A stretch of DNA of 32,293 nucleotides from Rubrivivax sp. Its GTDB lineage: Bacteria; Pseudomonadota; Gammaproteobacteria; Burkholderiales; Burkholderiaceae_C. This document shows positions 17,935 through 25,305 of the stretch, in pieces; within the stretch, counting starts at the first letter, position 1; every line of letters starts with the position of its first letter. Location of the stretch: the NCBI GenBank assembly GCA_024641965.1, contig JAHECC010000024.1:1-32293 (forward strand). The letters are read 5' to 3'. Both the position numbers and the translations under genes were made by a program. Under the pieces are notes generated by a model, which was given only the letters and a program-made list of their open reading frames with translations, was not told the origin of the DNA and did not search any database.

Positions 17935-18330
17935 CCCAACGACGACACGCAGCTGCAATCGACGGCGATGGACGCCACCGTGCGCTGGACGCGGCGCATC
18001 GCGCTGGGCTGCGTGCTTGGGCTGATCGTGCTGGGATTGGCTTGGGAGCTCTGGCTCGCGCCCACCGGCACGGGCACATTGGCGATCAAGGTGCTGCCGC
18101 TGCTGCTGCCGCTGCCGGGACTGTGGCGCGCGCGCCTGTACACCTACCGTTGGCTCAGCCTGCTGGTCTGGCTGTACTTCACCGAAGGCGTGGTACGCGC
18201 CGTCAGCGACCATGGCCTGTCGGCGCTGCTTGCGAGCTTGCAGGTGGCGCTTTGCCTGAGCTTGTTCACCGCCTGCGCGGTGCACGTGCGCTGGCGGCTG
18301 CACCGTGCCGCGCAGGCAGCGACGGCATGA
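17932..18330 (+). CDS. DUF2069 family membrane protein
   Basis: The 132-residue protein has four hydrophobic segments, at about residues 24-43, 50-61, 71-87 and 95-113. The central part, LPGLWRARLYTYRWLSLLVWLYFTEGVVRA, is typical of DUF2069 proteins. A short polar N-terminus (MPNDDTQLQSTAMDA) precedes the first helix. The start ATG at 17932 lies in the shared inverted repeat and has no Shine-Dalgarno sequence. M13 (17968) is another possible start but also lacks one. The stop overlaps the start of the next gene in an ATGA, so the two are translationally coupled. It is an inner-membrane protein of unknown role, found as a small membrane protein in many proteobacteria. Confidence 0.85.
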   Translation: MPNDDTQLQSTAMDATVRWTRRIALGCVLGLIVLGLAWELWLAPTGTGTLAIKVLPLLLPLPGLWRARLYTYRWLSLLVWLYFTEGVVRAVSDHGLSALLASLQVALCLSLFTACAVHVRWRLHRAAQAATA

Positions 18331-19733
18331 GCTCGGAGCTGCTGCAGGCCTTGCGCGACTGCGTCGGCGCGGCACATGTGCTGGTCGATGGCGACCTGTC
18401 GGCCTACGAACTGGACTGGCGCCGTCGTTTCCGCGGCCGCGCGCTGGCAGTGGTGCGCCCGGCCGATACGGCCGAGGTGGCGGCGCTGCTGAAACTGTGC
18501 GCGACGCAGGGTGTCAGCGTCGTGCCGCAAGGCGGCAATACCGGCCTGGTGGGCGGCGGTGTGCCCGACGCCAGCGGCACGCAGTTGCTGCTCAGCCTGA
18601 CGCGGCTGAACCGCATCCGACACATCGACAGCGCCAACCTCACGATGACGGCGGAGGCCGGCTGCGTGCTGCAGGCCGCGCAGCAGGCCGCGGCCGACGC
18701 CGGACTGATGCTGGCGCTGAGCCTGGCGGCCGAGGGCAGCTGCACGCTCGGCGGCAACCTCGCGACCAACGCTGGCGGCACGCAGGTGCTGCGCTTCGGC
18801 AATGCACGCGAGCAGTGCCTGGGGCTGGAGGTGGTGACCGCCGACGGCGACATCTGGCACGGCCTGAGCGGCCTGCGCAAGGACAACACCGGCTACGACC
18901 TGCGCGACCTGTTCATCGGCAGCGAAGGCACGCTGGGCATCATCACCGCCGCCACGTTGAAGCTGCACCCGCGAGCGGCCGCCGTGACCACCGCGCTGGC
19001 CGCTGCAGGCTCGCTGCAGCAGTGCGTGGCGCTGCTCGGGCTGGCGCAGGCGCGGCTGGGCCCGGCGCTGACAGGCTTCGAGGTGATGAACCGCTTCGCG
19101 CTCGACCTGGTGGCCAAGCACTTCCCCAGCCTGCCCCAGCCGCTGCCTGGGGCTGTGTGGACGGTGCTGCTGGAGCAGTCGGACAACGAGAGTGAGGCGC
19201 AGGCGCGCGCGCGCTTCGAGGGCCTGCTCGAAGCCGCGCTCGAGGCCGGGCACATCGAAGACGCGGTGGTCGCCGAAAGCTTGGCGCAATCACGATCGCT
19301 GTGGCAGCTGCGCGAATCGATCCCGCTGGCGCAGAGCCAGGAAGGGCCGAACATCAAGCACGACATCTCGCTGCCGGTGTCGGCCATCGCCGACTTCGTG
19401 TCGACCACCGACGCCGCGCTGGCGCGTGCCTTCCCGGGAATGCGGCTGGTGGACTTCGGCCATCTCGGTGACGGCAACCTGCACTACAACGTGCAGGCAC
19501 CCGACGGCGAGTCGGCGCAGGATTTCATGGACCGGCACGAGCACGCCGTGAACACATTGGTGTACGACGCGGTGGGCGCGCGTGGCGGCTCGATCTCGGC
19601 CGAGCATGGCGTCGGTGCGCTCAAGCGCGACGAGTTGGCCGAGCGCAAGCCCGCGGTGGCGCTGCAGATGATGCGCGCGATCAAACAGGCACTTGACCCG
19701 CACGGCAGGCTGAACCCCGGACGGGTGCTCTGA
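18327..19733 (+). CDS. FAD-binding oxidoreductase, GlcD / D-2-hydroxyglutarate dehydrogenase-like
   Basis: The 468-residue protein has a PCMH-type FAD-binding domain (about 35-215) with the FAD loop VPQGGNTGLVGGGVP and LGGNLATNAGGTQVLRFGN. A C-terminal FAD-oxidase domain follows, with GHLGDGNLHYNV (378-389) and SAEHGVGALKRDEL, where the family's metal- and substrate-binding histidines and glutamate lie. This pattern is shared by glycolate oxidase subunit D, D-lactate dehydrogenases and D-2-hydroxyglutarate dehydrogenases. A single-gene form without GlcE/GlcF neighbours favours the D-2-hydroxyglutarate dehydrogenase-like subgroup. It would oxidise a D-2-hydroxyacid and pass electrons to an acceptor such as an electron-transfer flavoprotein. 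The start at 18327 overlaps the DUF2069 stop. It ends 14 bases before the convergent LysR gene. Confidence 0.9.
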   Translation: MSSELLQALRDCVGAAHVLVDGDLSAYELDWRRRFRGRALAVVRPADTAEVAALLKLCATQGVSVVPQGGNTGLVGGGVPDASGTQLLLSLTRLNRIRHIDSANLTMTAEAGCVLQAAQQAAADAGLMLALSLAAEGSCTLGGNLATNAGGTQVLRFGNAREQCLGLEVVTADGDIWHGLSGLRKDNTGYDLRDLFIGSEGTLGIITAATLKLHPRAAAVTTALAAAGSLQQCVALLGLAQARLGPALTGFEVMNRFALDLVAKHFPSLPQPLPGAVWTVLLEQSDNESEAQARARFEGLLEAALEAGHIEDAVVAESLAQSRSLWQLRESIPLAQSQEGPNIKHDISLPVSAIADFVSTTDAALARAFPGMRLVDFGHLGDGNLHYNVQAPDGESAQDFMDRHEHAVNTLVYDAVGARGGSISAEHGVGALKRDELAERKPAVALQMMRAIKQALDPHGRLNPGRVL

Positions 19734-19747
19734 CCGCCCTGCTCTGA

Positions 19748-20665
19748 CTACCCGACGGCGCCGGCCTCGGCCACCAGCCAGGCCAGGAACTCGCGCACCT
19801 CGGGCTTCTTGCGCGACGCGTCCGACTGCAACAGGTAATAGCTGCGCGGCGATACGACGCTGCTCTTGAATGGCGTGACCAGCTTGCGCTGCGCGATCAG
19901 GTCGTTCAGCAAGGGCAACCGGCCCAGCGCCACACCCTGACCATTGACCACCGCCTGGATCATCTGGTCGTACATCGAGAAGTGCAGCACGCTGGCGGGC
20001 TTCAGGCCCTCGAGGTTCATCGCGCGCAGCCACGGCGGCCATTCCAGCAACTGCGAGCCGGGGCCGCCATCCATGTGCAGCAGGCAATGCTGGCGCAGAT
20101 CCTGCGGTGCCTTCAAAGGCCGCGCCGGATCGCGCCGCAGCTTCGGGCTGCACACCGGCAGTACCACCTCGCCGAACAGGCGCACACCCTCGGCGCCGGC
20201 TGCTTCCTGCGTGTGGTAACGGATGCCGATGTCGACACCATCGCGGTTCAGGTTGACCACGGTATTGCTGGCCGAGATGTGCACGTCCACGTCGGGATGG
20301 GAGGCGGTGAAGCCGGCAAGCCGCGGAATCAGCCACAAGCCCGCGAAACCGGCGGTGGTGGTGACGACCACGGTCTTCTTGCGCTTCTCGCCACGCAGCG
20401 CGACGCTGGCCTGGTGCAACTGCTGCAGCACTTCGACCACCGTGTGCTGCAGCAACTGGCCCTCGTCGCTGAGGCGCAACGCACGGTGCAGCCGCTTGAA
20501 CAGCGGCGCGCCGTAGAAGGCCTCCAGCGCCGCCACCTGGCGGCTGACCGCGGATTGCGTCAAGGCCAGCTCGTCGCCAGCTCGCGTGAAGCTCAGGTGT
20601 CGTGCCGCGGCCTCGAAGGCCTCGAGCTGGTCCAGCGGCGGCAGGTCGTACTGGCGGTTGCGCAT
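19748..20665 (-). CDS. LysR-family transcriptional regulator (GcvA-like)
   Basis: The 305-residue protein has an N-terminal winged helix-turn-helix (LDQLEAFEAAARHLSFTRAGDELALTQSAVSRQVAALE, residues about 10-50). A substrate-binding domain follows (about 95-300), with the LFGEVVLPVCSPKL and GQGVALGRLPLL segments common in GcvA-type regulators. I start it at MRNRQYDLPPLDQLEAF (20665), because the ORF-track extension of 22 residues lies in the intergenic region and contains the operator-like repeat. It is divergent from the DUF2917 gene, which it probably controls together with itself; LysR genes next to DUF2917 genes are a recurrent pair in Burkholderiales, as I recall. The effector is unknown. 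It is three genes away from the lig operon, so control of that operon is possible but not indicated. Confidence 0.92.
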   Translation of the reverse strand: MRNRQYDLPPLDQLEAFEAAARHLSFTRAGDELALTQSAVSRQVAALEAFYGAPLFKRLHRALRLSDEGQLLQHTVVEVLQQLHQASVALRGEKRKKTVVVTTTAGFAGLWLIPRLAGFTASHPDVDVHISASNTVVNLNRDGVDIGIRYHTQEAAGAEGVRLFGEVVLPVCSPKLRRDPARPLKAPQDLRQHCLLHMDGGPGSQLLEWPPWLRAMNLEGLKPASVLHFSMYDQMIQAVVNGQGVALGRLPLLNDLIAQRKLVTPFKSSVVSPRSYYLLQSDASRKKPEVREFLAWLVAEAGAVG

Positions 20666-20687
20666 CGATGATTGGTATTCCTGTTTC

Positions 20688-20809
20688 GCATGCAAAGCAT
20701 TCGAACATAACGTTTGAAGCGGGGCCCGCATGCGCGCAGACTTCAGTCAACCCGAGGACCGATGGGGTCATCGGGCCTAGTCTGACGAATGCATATTCTG
20801 CATGCAAAG
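20688..20809. repeat. 10-base direct repeat GCATGCAAAG in the LysR-DUF2917 intergenic region
   Basis: GCATGCAAAG occurs at 20688-20697 and again at 20800-20809, close to each gene's start. The second copy overlaps the Shine-Dalgarno region of the DUF2917 gene. It may be coincidental or part of a regulatory layout. Confidence 0.4.
20700..20718. promoter_or_regulatory. Candidate LysR operator (inverted repeat)
   Basis: TTCGAAC-ATAAC-GTTTGAA is a 7-base inverted repeat with one G.T mismatch and a 5-base centre, located 35-53 bases upstream of the LysR start in the divergent intergenic region. It is AT-rich against a GC-rich background. Location and symmetry fit an autoregulatory LysR site; which protein binds is inference. 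Confidence 0.45.
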
Positions 20810-20817
20810 GAGCCAAC

Positions 20818-21111
20818 ATGAAAAACGACCTCAAGCACGCGACCATCCGTCTGCCGCGCGGCCACCTGCATCGCGTGGACAACGGCCGCGGCACGCTTCT
20901 GCAATGCCTGGGCGGCACACTGTGGCTGACGCAGCAGGGCGATCCGCGCGACATCGTGCTCGAAGCCGGCGAAGAGGCCGTGATCGACCGCGACGGCACG
21001 AGCATCGTCAGCGCACTCAGCGACGCCAGCTTCGTGCTGTCGGGCGAGCGCAGGCCGCACGAAATGCAGCTGCGCGCGCGCCAAGCCCAGGCAGCATTAG
21101 CCGCCCATTGA
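20818..21111 (+). CDS. DUF2917 domain protein
   Basis: The 97-residue protein corresponds to one DUF2917 domain. It has HRVDNGRGTLLQCLGGTLWL, then TQQGDPRDIVLEAGEEAVID and RDGTSIVSALSDASF, a pattern suggesting a small all-beta cupin-like fold. The ATG at 20818 has a perfect AAAGGAG seven bases upstream, which settles the start against the longer ORF-track version. The last about 20 residues are basic and helical (RPHEMQLRARQAQAALAAH). It has no signal peptide or membrane segment and so is cytosolic. The function of the family is unknown. The divergent LysR gene and the shared intergenic repeats suggest it is that regulator's target. Confidence 0.85.
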   Translation: MKNDLKHATIRLPRGHLHRVDNGRGTLLQCLGGTLWLTQQGDPRDIVLEAGEEAVIDRDGTSIVSALSDASFVLSGERRPHEMQLRARQAQAALAAH

Positions 21112-21207
21112 CACCCACACTGCGGGCGGCGTGCGCTACAGCATCGAGCGGATTCCCGCGCGTTGCATCGATGTCACGCGACCGACCGAAGGCCGTCGCG
21201 CCGCTGC

Positions 21208-21672
21208 CTACTGCACCGGCCCCTTCAACGCCGCAGGCATCGGCAGCGACATGATCTCGATGCCCTCGTCGAGCAGCTGGCGGCGCTCGTCGGCGCTGGC
21301 CTGGCCGCGGATGCCGCGTGCCTCGATCTCGCCGTAGTGGATGCGGCGCGCTTCTTCGGGGAACTGCGTGCCCACGTCCTCGGTGTTGTCCAGCATGCGG
21401 CGCACGGCCTGCATCCACTGGGCCTGCAGTTGCGGCGGCGATGCATCGGCGACCGCAGCGTCGGCCACCGCAGCCGGCGGCGTGCCCTCGACGGCTTCAC
21501 GTTGACTCGAAAGGTTCAGGCGCGGTGCGCTGGGCAGGCGGCTGACGATGCGGTCGGCACACAGCGGGCACTCGATCTGCCCGCGCCCGTTCTGCGTCAT
21601 GAACTCGTCTTCCGACGCGAACCAGCCTTCGAAGCCATGGCCGTTCGTGCAGCGCAGATCCAGAACTTTCAT
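21208..21672 (-). CDS. DUF1178 family protein
   Basis: The 154-residue protein begins MKVLDLRCTNGHGFEGWFAS and continues with IECPLCADRIVSRLPSAPRLN. The two cysteine sites (C8 with nearby H12, and CPLC) look like a zinc ribbon. A variable linker follows, then the conserved C-terminal helix region (DNTEDVGTQFPEEARRIHYG and GIRGQASADERRQLLDEGI). Length and layout agree with DUF1178 (COG5319-like) proteins. The start overlaps the stop of the Nudix gene in an ATGA, so the gene is translationally coupled to the end of the nuo operon. I know no assigned function for it. It is followed by 96 bases without a recognisable feature before the DUF2917 stop on the other strand. Confidence 0.9.
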   Translation of the reverse strand: MKVLDLRCTNGHGFEGWFASEDEFMTQNGRGQIECPLCADRIVSRLPSAPRLNLSSQREAVEGTPPAAVADAAVADASPPQLQAQWMQAVRRMLDNTEDVGTQFPEEARRIHYGEIEARGIRGQASADERRQLLDEGIEIMSLPMPAALKGPVQ

Positions 21673-22310
21673 CGCGCCATTATCGCCGTCGTGCCCGCGG
21701 GAGCTTGCATCCAGTCCAGCGTCCAGTGTCCGGCGCGCCACTTCTGCAGCCACATCAGCGCAATCAGCGTCTTCACGTCGCTGATCTCGCCCGCTGCGGC
21801 GTGGGCGTCCAGCTCGGCCTCGTTCATCAGGCACAGTTCGATGAACTCGCCCGGGTCCAGCTGCTGCGCACCGCCGCTCAAGCCGCGCGCGAACCAGATC
21901 TCGATGATCTCGGTGGAGTAGGCAGCGGCGTTGTGTACCAGGCCGGCACGGGCCCATTGCTGCGCGCTGTAGCCGGTTTCCTCGAGCAGTTCGCGCATGG
22001 CGCATTGCAGCGTGGGTTCACCGGCATCGATCTTCCCGGCCGGGATCTCCAGCATCACCTGGCCCACCGGGTAGCGGAACTGCCGCTCCAGCACCACGCG
22101 GCCGTCGTCGAGCAGCGGCACGATGGCCACGGCGCCTGGATGCACCACGTATTCGCGTGTTGCCGTGGCGCCATCGGGCAGGCGCACATGGTCGCGTCGC
22201 ACTTCCAGAAAGTTGCCCTTGTGGAGCAGTTCGCTGCGCTGGCGGTGCTCGCGCAGATGGCCGTCGATCAGCGCATCGTCACCGTCCGCCGGCAGTCGCG
22301 GCGCACTCAA
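21669..22310 (-). CDS. Nudix hydrolase (ADP-ribose pyrophosphatase-like)
   Basis: The protein has a complete Nudix box (GKIDAGEPTLQCAMRELLEE, then TGY), positions about 92-114. Around it are the ADP-ribose pyrophosphatase-like features VVHPGAVAIVPLLDDG and ERQFRYPVGQVMLEIPAG. It would hydrolyse ADP-ribose or a similar nucleoside diphosphate derivative in the cytosol with Mg2+. There is no ATG in a suitable place; the most likely start is TTG at 22310, whose bases form TTGA with the nuoN stop, giving 213 residues. The ORF track merges this frame with a shadow of nuoN. Linkage of such a Nudix gene to nuoN is common in Burkholderiales, and NADH-related housekeeping is a plausible but unproven reason. 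The domain call is firm; the start is less so. Confidence 0.88.
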   Translation of the reverse strand: MSAPRLPADGDDALIDGHLREHRQRSELLHKGNFLEVRRDHVRLPDGATATREYVVHPGAVAIVPLLDDGRVVLERQFRYPVGQVMLEIPAGKIDAGEPTLQCAMRELLEETGYSAQQWARAGLVHNAAAYSTEIIEIWFARGLSGGAQQLDPGEFIELCLMNEAELDAHAAAGEISDVKTLIALMWLQKWRAGHWTLDWMQAPAGTTAIMAR

Positions 22311-23788
22311 CTGGCCAAGGCCTTGACGATCGCGTCGCGGCACAGGTTCATCAGCCCGCCGGGCAGCAGGCCGAAGACCAGAACCGCCAGGCCGTTCAGC
22401 GCCAGCAAGGCGCTGACGCCCCGGCCGCGTTCGATGGCCGTGTCGTGCGCGGGTGCATCGAAGTACATGACCTTGACCACGCGCAGGTAGTAGTACGCGC
22501 CGACCAGGGACATCAACACCGCGAACACCGCGAGACCGATATAGACCGGCTGGTGGCTGGACACCAGCGCCTGCAGGATCGACAGCTTGGCGTAGAAGCC
22601 CACCAGCGGCGGTACGCCGGCCAGCGAGAACATGAACACGGTCATCACGCCAGCCACCCATGGGCTGCGCTGCGCCAGGCCGGCCAGGTCGCCGATCTCC
22701 TCGCTTTCGAAGCCCTGCGCCGACAGGTACAGGATCAGGCCGAAGGTGCCCAGCGTGGTGAGCACGTAGGTGACGACATAGAACATGGCCGAGCTGTAGG
22801 CGTTGCCGGCCGAGAAGGTGTTGCCGCCGATCACGCCCGCGCTCATGCCCAGCAGCACGAAACCCATCTGCGCGATGGTGGAATAGGCCAGCATGCGCTT
22901 CAGGTTGCTCTGCGCGATGGCCGCGAGGTTGCCCACCATCAGCGAGGCCACCGCCATGACGATGAACATCTGCTGCCAGTCCGGCGCCAGGCCCGACATG
23001 CCGTCGACCAGCAGCCGGATGATGATGGCAAAGGCCGCCAGCTTGGGCGCGCCGCCGATGAGCAGCGTGACCGCCGTCGGCGCGCCCTGGTAGACATCGG
23101 GCACCCACATGTGGAAGGGCACGACGCCGAGCTTGAAGGCCAGGCCGGCAACCACGAAGACCACGCCGAAGGTCAGCACTTCCTTGTTGATGCGGCCGGT
23201 GCCGATGGCCTTGAAGACTTCGCCCAGGTCCAGTGAGCCGGTGGCGCCATACATCATCGACAGGCCGTAGAGCAGGAAGCCGCTGGCCAGCGCGCCGAGC
23301 ACGAAGTACTTCATCGCCGCCTCGGTGGCCACGCCATGGTCGCGACGCATCGCGGTCAGAGCGTACAGCGACAGGCTCATCAGTTCCAAGCCGAGATAGA
23401 TGACGAGGAAATTGTTGGCCGACACCATCACCGAGATGCCGAGGTAGACGAACAGCGACAAGGTGAAGAACTCGCCCTTGAGCATGTCGCGCGAAGCCAG
23501 GTAGGGCTGCGCGTAGGCGATGCTGACCATCATCGCCACGGCGGCGAAGAAGGCCAGCAAGTGGCCCATCGGATCGGCCACCACCATGGCCTGCATTCCG
23601 TACAGCGTGACGCCGTCGTTGAAGTAGCTCAGGTGCATCAGCGCCACCGCCGCCAGCGTGGCCTGGGTCAGCCACAGCGTGACTCGGCGGCGCTCGTCGC
23701 TGACCCACAGGTCGACCAGCGTGACGATGCAGGCCATCGTCAGCAGCAGCATCTCCGGGTAGAGCACGAGCCAGTTCATCTCTTTCAT
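22307..23788 (-). CDS. nuoN: NADH-quinone oxidoreductase subunit N
   Basis: The 493-residue polytopic protein is the antiporter-like NuoN subunit of complex I, in the proton-pumping membrane arm. Typical segments are FKLGVVPFHMWVPDVYQGAP, TLLIGGAPKLAAF with the pump lysine, and the C-terminal RVVKVMYFD. About 14 membrane helices are expected from the hydrophobicity. The first ATG (MKEMNWLVLYP) is used; M4 at 23779 is an alternative. It starts 13 bases after the nuoM stop and overlaps the presumed start of the Nudix gene. The length is normal for the family and nothing looks broken. Confidence 0.97.
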   Translation of the reverse strand: MKEMNWLVLYPEMLLLTMACIVTLVDLWVSDERRRVTLWLTQATLAAVALMHLSYFNDGVTLYGMQAMVVADPMGHLLAFFAAVAMMVSIAYAQPYLASRDMLKGEFFTLSLFVYLGISVMVSANNFLVIYLGLELMSLSLYALTAMRRDHGVATEAAMKYFVLGALASGFLLYGLSMMYGATGSLDLGEVFKAIGTGRINKEVLTFGVVFVVAGLAFKLGVVPFHMWVPDVYQGAPTAVTLLIGGAPKLAAFAIIIRLLVDGMSGLAPDWQQMFIVMAVASLMVGNLAAIAQSNLKRMLAYSTIAQMGFVLLGMSAGVIGGNTFSAGNAYSSAMFYVVTYVLTTLGTFGLILYLSAQGFESEEIGDLAGLAQRSPWVAGVMTVFMFSLAGVPPLVGFYAKLSILQALVSSHQPVYIGLAVFAVLMSLVGAYYYLRVVKVMYFDAPAHDTAIERGRGVSALLALNGLAVLVFGLLPGGLMNLCRDAIVKALAS

Positions 23789-23801
23789 GGGGCAGGTCTC
23801 G

Positions 23802-25277
23802 TCAGTTCAGTTTGGACACAGCCACATGCCTGAGCAGCTCGGTCACTGAGACGTGCATCACGTCGGTGAAAGGCTTCGGGTACACGCCCATCCACAGCAC
23901 CGCGACGGCGAGCAGCGCCAGCATCAGGAACTCGCGGCTGTTGATGTCGGTCAGTGCCTTCACGTGGTCGTTGGCCACCGCGCCGAAGTACACCCGCTTG
24001 ACCATCCACAAGGTGTAGGCGGCGCCGAACACCAGCGCGGTAGCGGCCAGCGCCGCGAGCCAGAAGTTCGCCTGCACCGCGCCGAGGATGACCATCCATT
24101 CGCCGACAAAGCCGGCGGTGCCCGGCAGGCCGCAGTTGGCCATCGCAAAGAGCATGACGAAGGCGGTGAATTTGGGCATGGTGTTGACCACGCCGCCATA
24201 GGCCGCGATGTCGCGCGAGTGCACACGGTCGTAGAGCACGCCGATGCACAGGAACATCGCGCCGGAGACGAAGCCGTGCGAGATCATCTGCACGATGCCA
24301 CCGGACACGCCGAGCTCGTTGAAGATGAAGAAGCCGAGCGTGACGAAACCCATGTGCGCAATCGACGAATAGGCCACCAGCTTCTTCATGTCCTGCTGCA
24401 CCAGTGCCACCAGGCCGATGTAGATCACCGCAATCAGGCTCAGGCCGATGATCAGCCAGGCCCATTCGCGGCTGGCATCGGGCGCGATCGGCATCGAGAA
24501 GCGCAGGAAGCCATAGGCGCCGAGCTTGAGCATGATCGCCGCCAGCACGACCGAGCCGCCGGTCGGCGCCTCGACGTGCGCATCGGGCAGCCAGGTGTGC
24601 ACCGGCCACATCGGCACCTTCACCGAGAAGGCCGCGAAGAAGGCGAAGAACAGCAGCGCCTGTGCATTCATCGGCAGCGGCAGCTTGTGCCAGGCGAGGA
24701 TGTCGAAGCTGCCGCCGGACTTGATGTACAGATAGACCAGCGCCACCAGCATCAGCAGCGAGCCAAGCAGCGTGTAGAGGAAGAACTTGAAGGCCGCGTA
24801 GACCCGGTTGGGCCCGCCCCACACGCCGATGATGATGTACATCGGGATCAGCGTGGCCTCGAAGAAGACGTAGAACAGCAGCCCGTCGACGGCGCAGAAC
24901 ACACCCACCAGCAGGCCCGACAGCAACAGGAAGGCACCCATGTACTGGTTCACGCGCTGGGTGATCACCTCCCAGCCGGCGATGACGACGATGACGGTGA
25001 TGAAGGCGGTGAGCAGCACGAACCACACCGAGATGCCGTCGACGCCGAGCGCATAGCGCACATTGAAGCGAGAGATCCAGGGCAGGTTCTCCTGGAACTG
25101 CATGGCGGCGGTACCGGTGTCGAAGCCGGTGACCAGCGGGATCGTGACCAGGAAGCTGGCGATCGCCGCCAGCAGCGCAATGACGCGCACCATCGATGCG
25201 TGCTCATCCCGCCCCAGCGCCAGCAGCAGCGTGCCGGCGAAGATCGGCAGCCAGATGGCGACACTCAGAAGACCCAT
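23802..25277 (-). CDS. nuoM: NADH-quinone oxidoreductase subunit M
   Basis: The 491-residue membrane protein carries NuoM hallmarks: the N-terminal VAIWLPIFAGTLLLALG, FYVFFEATLIPMYIIIG with the conserved helix-5 glutamate, PVHTWLPDAHVEAPTGGSV followed by LAAIMLKLGAYGFLRF with the pump lysine, and AHMGFVTLGFF. It is one of the three antiporter-like subunits that move protons in the distal membrane arm. It lies 28 bases after nuoL and 13 bases before nuoN, in the standard nuo order. No frameshift or missing motif was seen. Confidence 0.97.
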   Translation of the reverse strand: MGLLSVAIWLPIFAGTLLLALGRDEHASMVRVIALLAAIASFLVTIPLVTGFDTGTAAMQFQENLPWISRFNVRYALGVDGISVWFVLLTAFITVIVVIAGWEVITQRVNQYMGAFLLLSGLLVGVFCAVDGLLFYVFFEATLIPMYIIIGVWGGPNRVYAAFKFFLYTLLGSLLMLVALVYLYIKSGGSFDILAWHKLPLPMNAQALLFFAFFAAFSVKVPMWPVHTWLPDAHVEAPTGGSVVLAAIMLKLGAYGFLRFSMPIAPDASREWAWLIIGLSLIAVIYIGLVALVQQDMKKLVAYSSIAHMGFVTLGFFIFNELGVSGGIVQMISHGFVSGAMFLCIGVLYDRVHSRDIAAYGGVVNTMPKFTAFVMLFAMANCGLPGTAGFVGEWMVILGAVQANFWLAALAATALVFGAAYTLWMVKRVYFGAVANDHVKALTDINSREFLMLALLAVAVLWMGVYPKPFTDVMHVSVTELLRHVAVSKLN

Positions 25278-25305
25278 TTTCTTGTTCTCCGCCGCGGCTG
25301 CCCGT

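Noticed and set aside
19748-20665. The LysR regulator as the controller of the lig operon
   Set aside because: It lies over 3 kb away, beyond the YihY, DUF2069 and FAD oxidoreductase genes, and is divergent from the DUF2917 gene, its more likely target. No repeat shared with the lig promoter was seen.
21112-21207. Short gap between the DUF2917 and DUF1178 genes as a possible small gene or terminator
   Set aside because: No ORF with a Shine-Dalgarno and no stable hairpin with a T-tract was seen.
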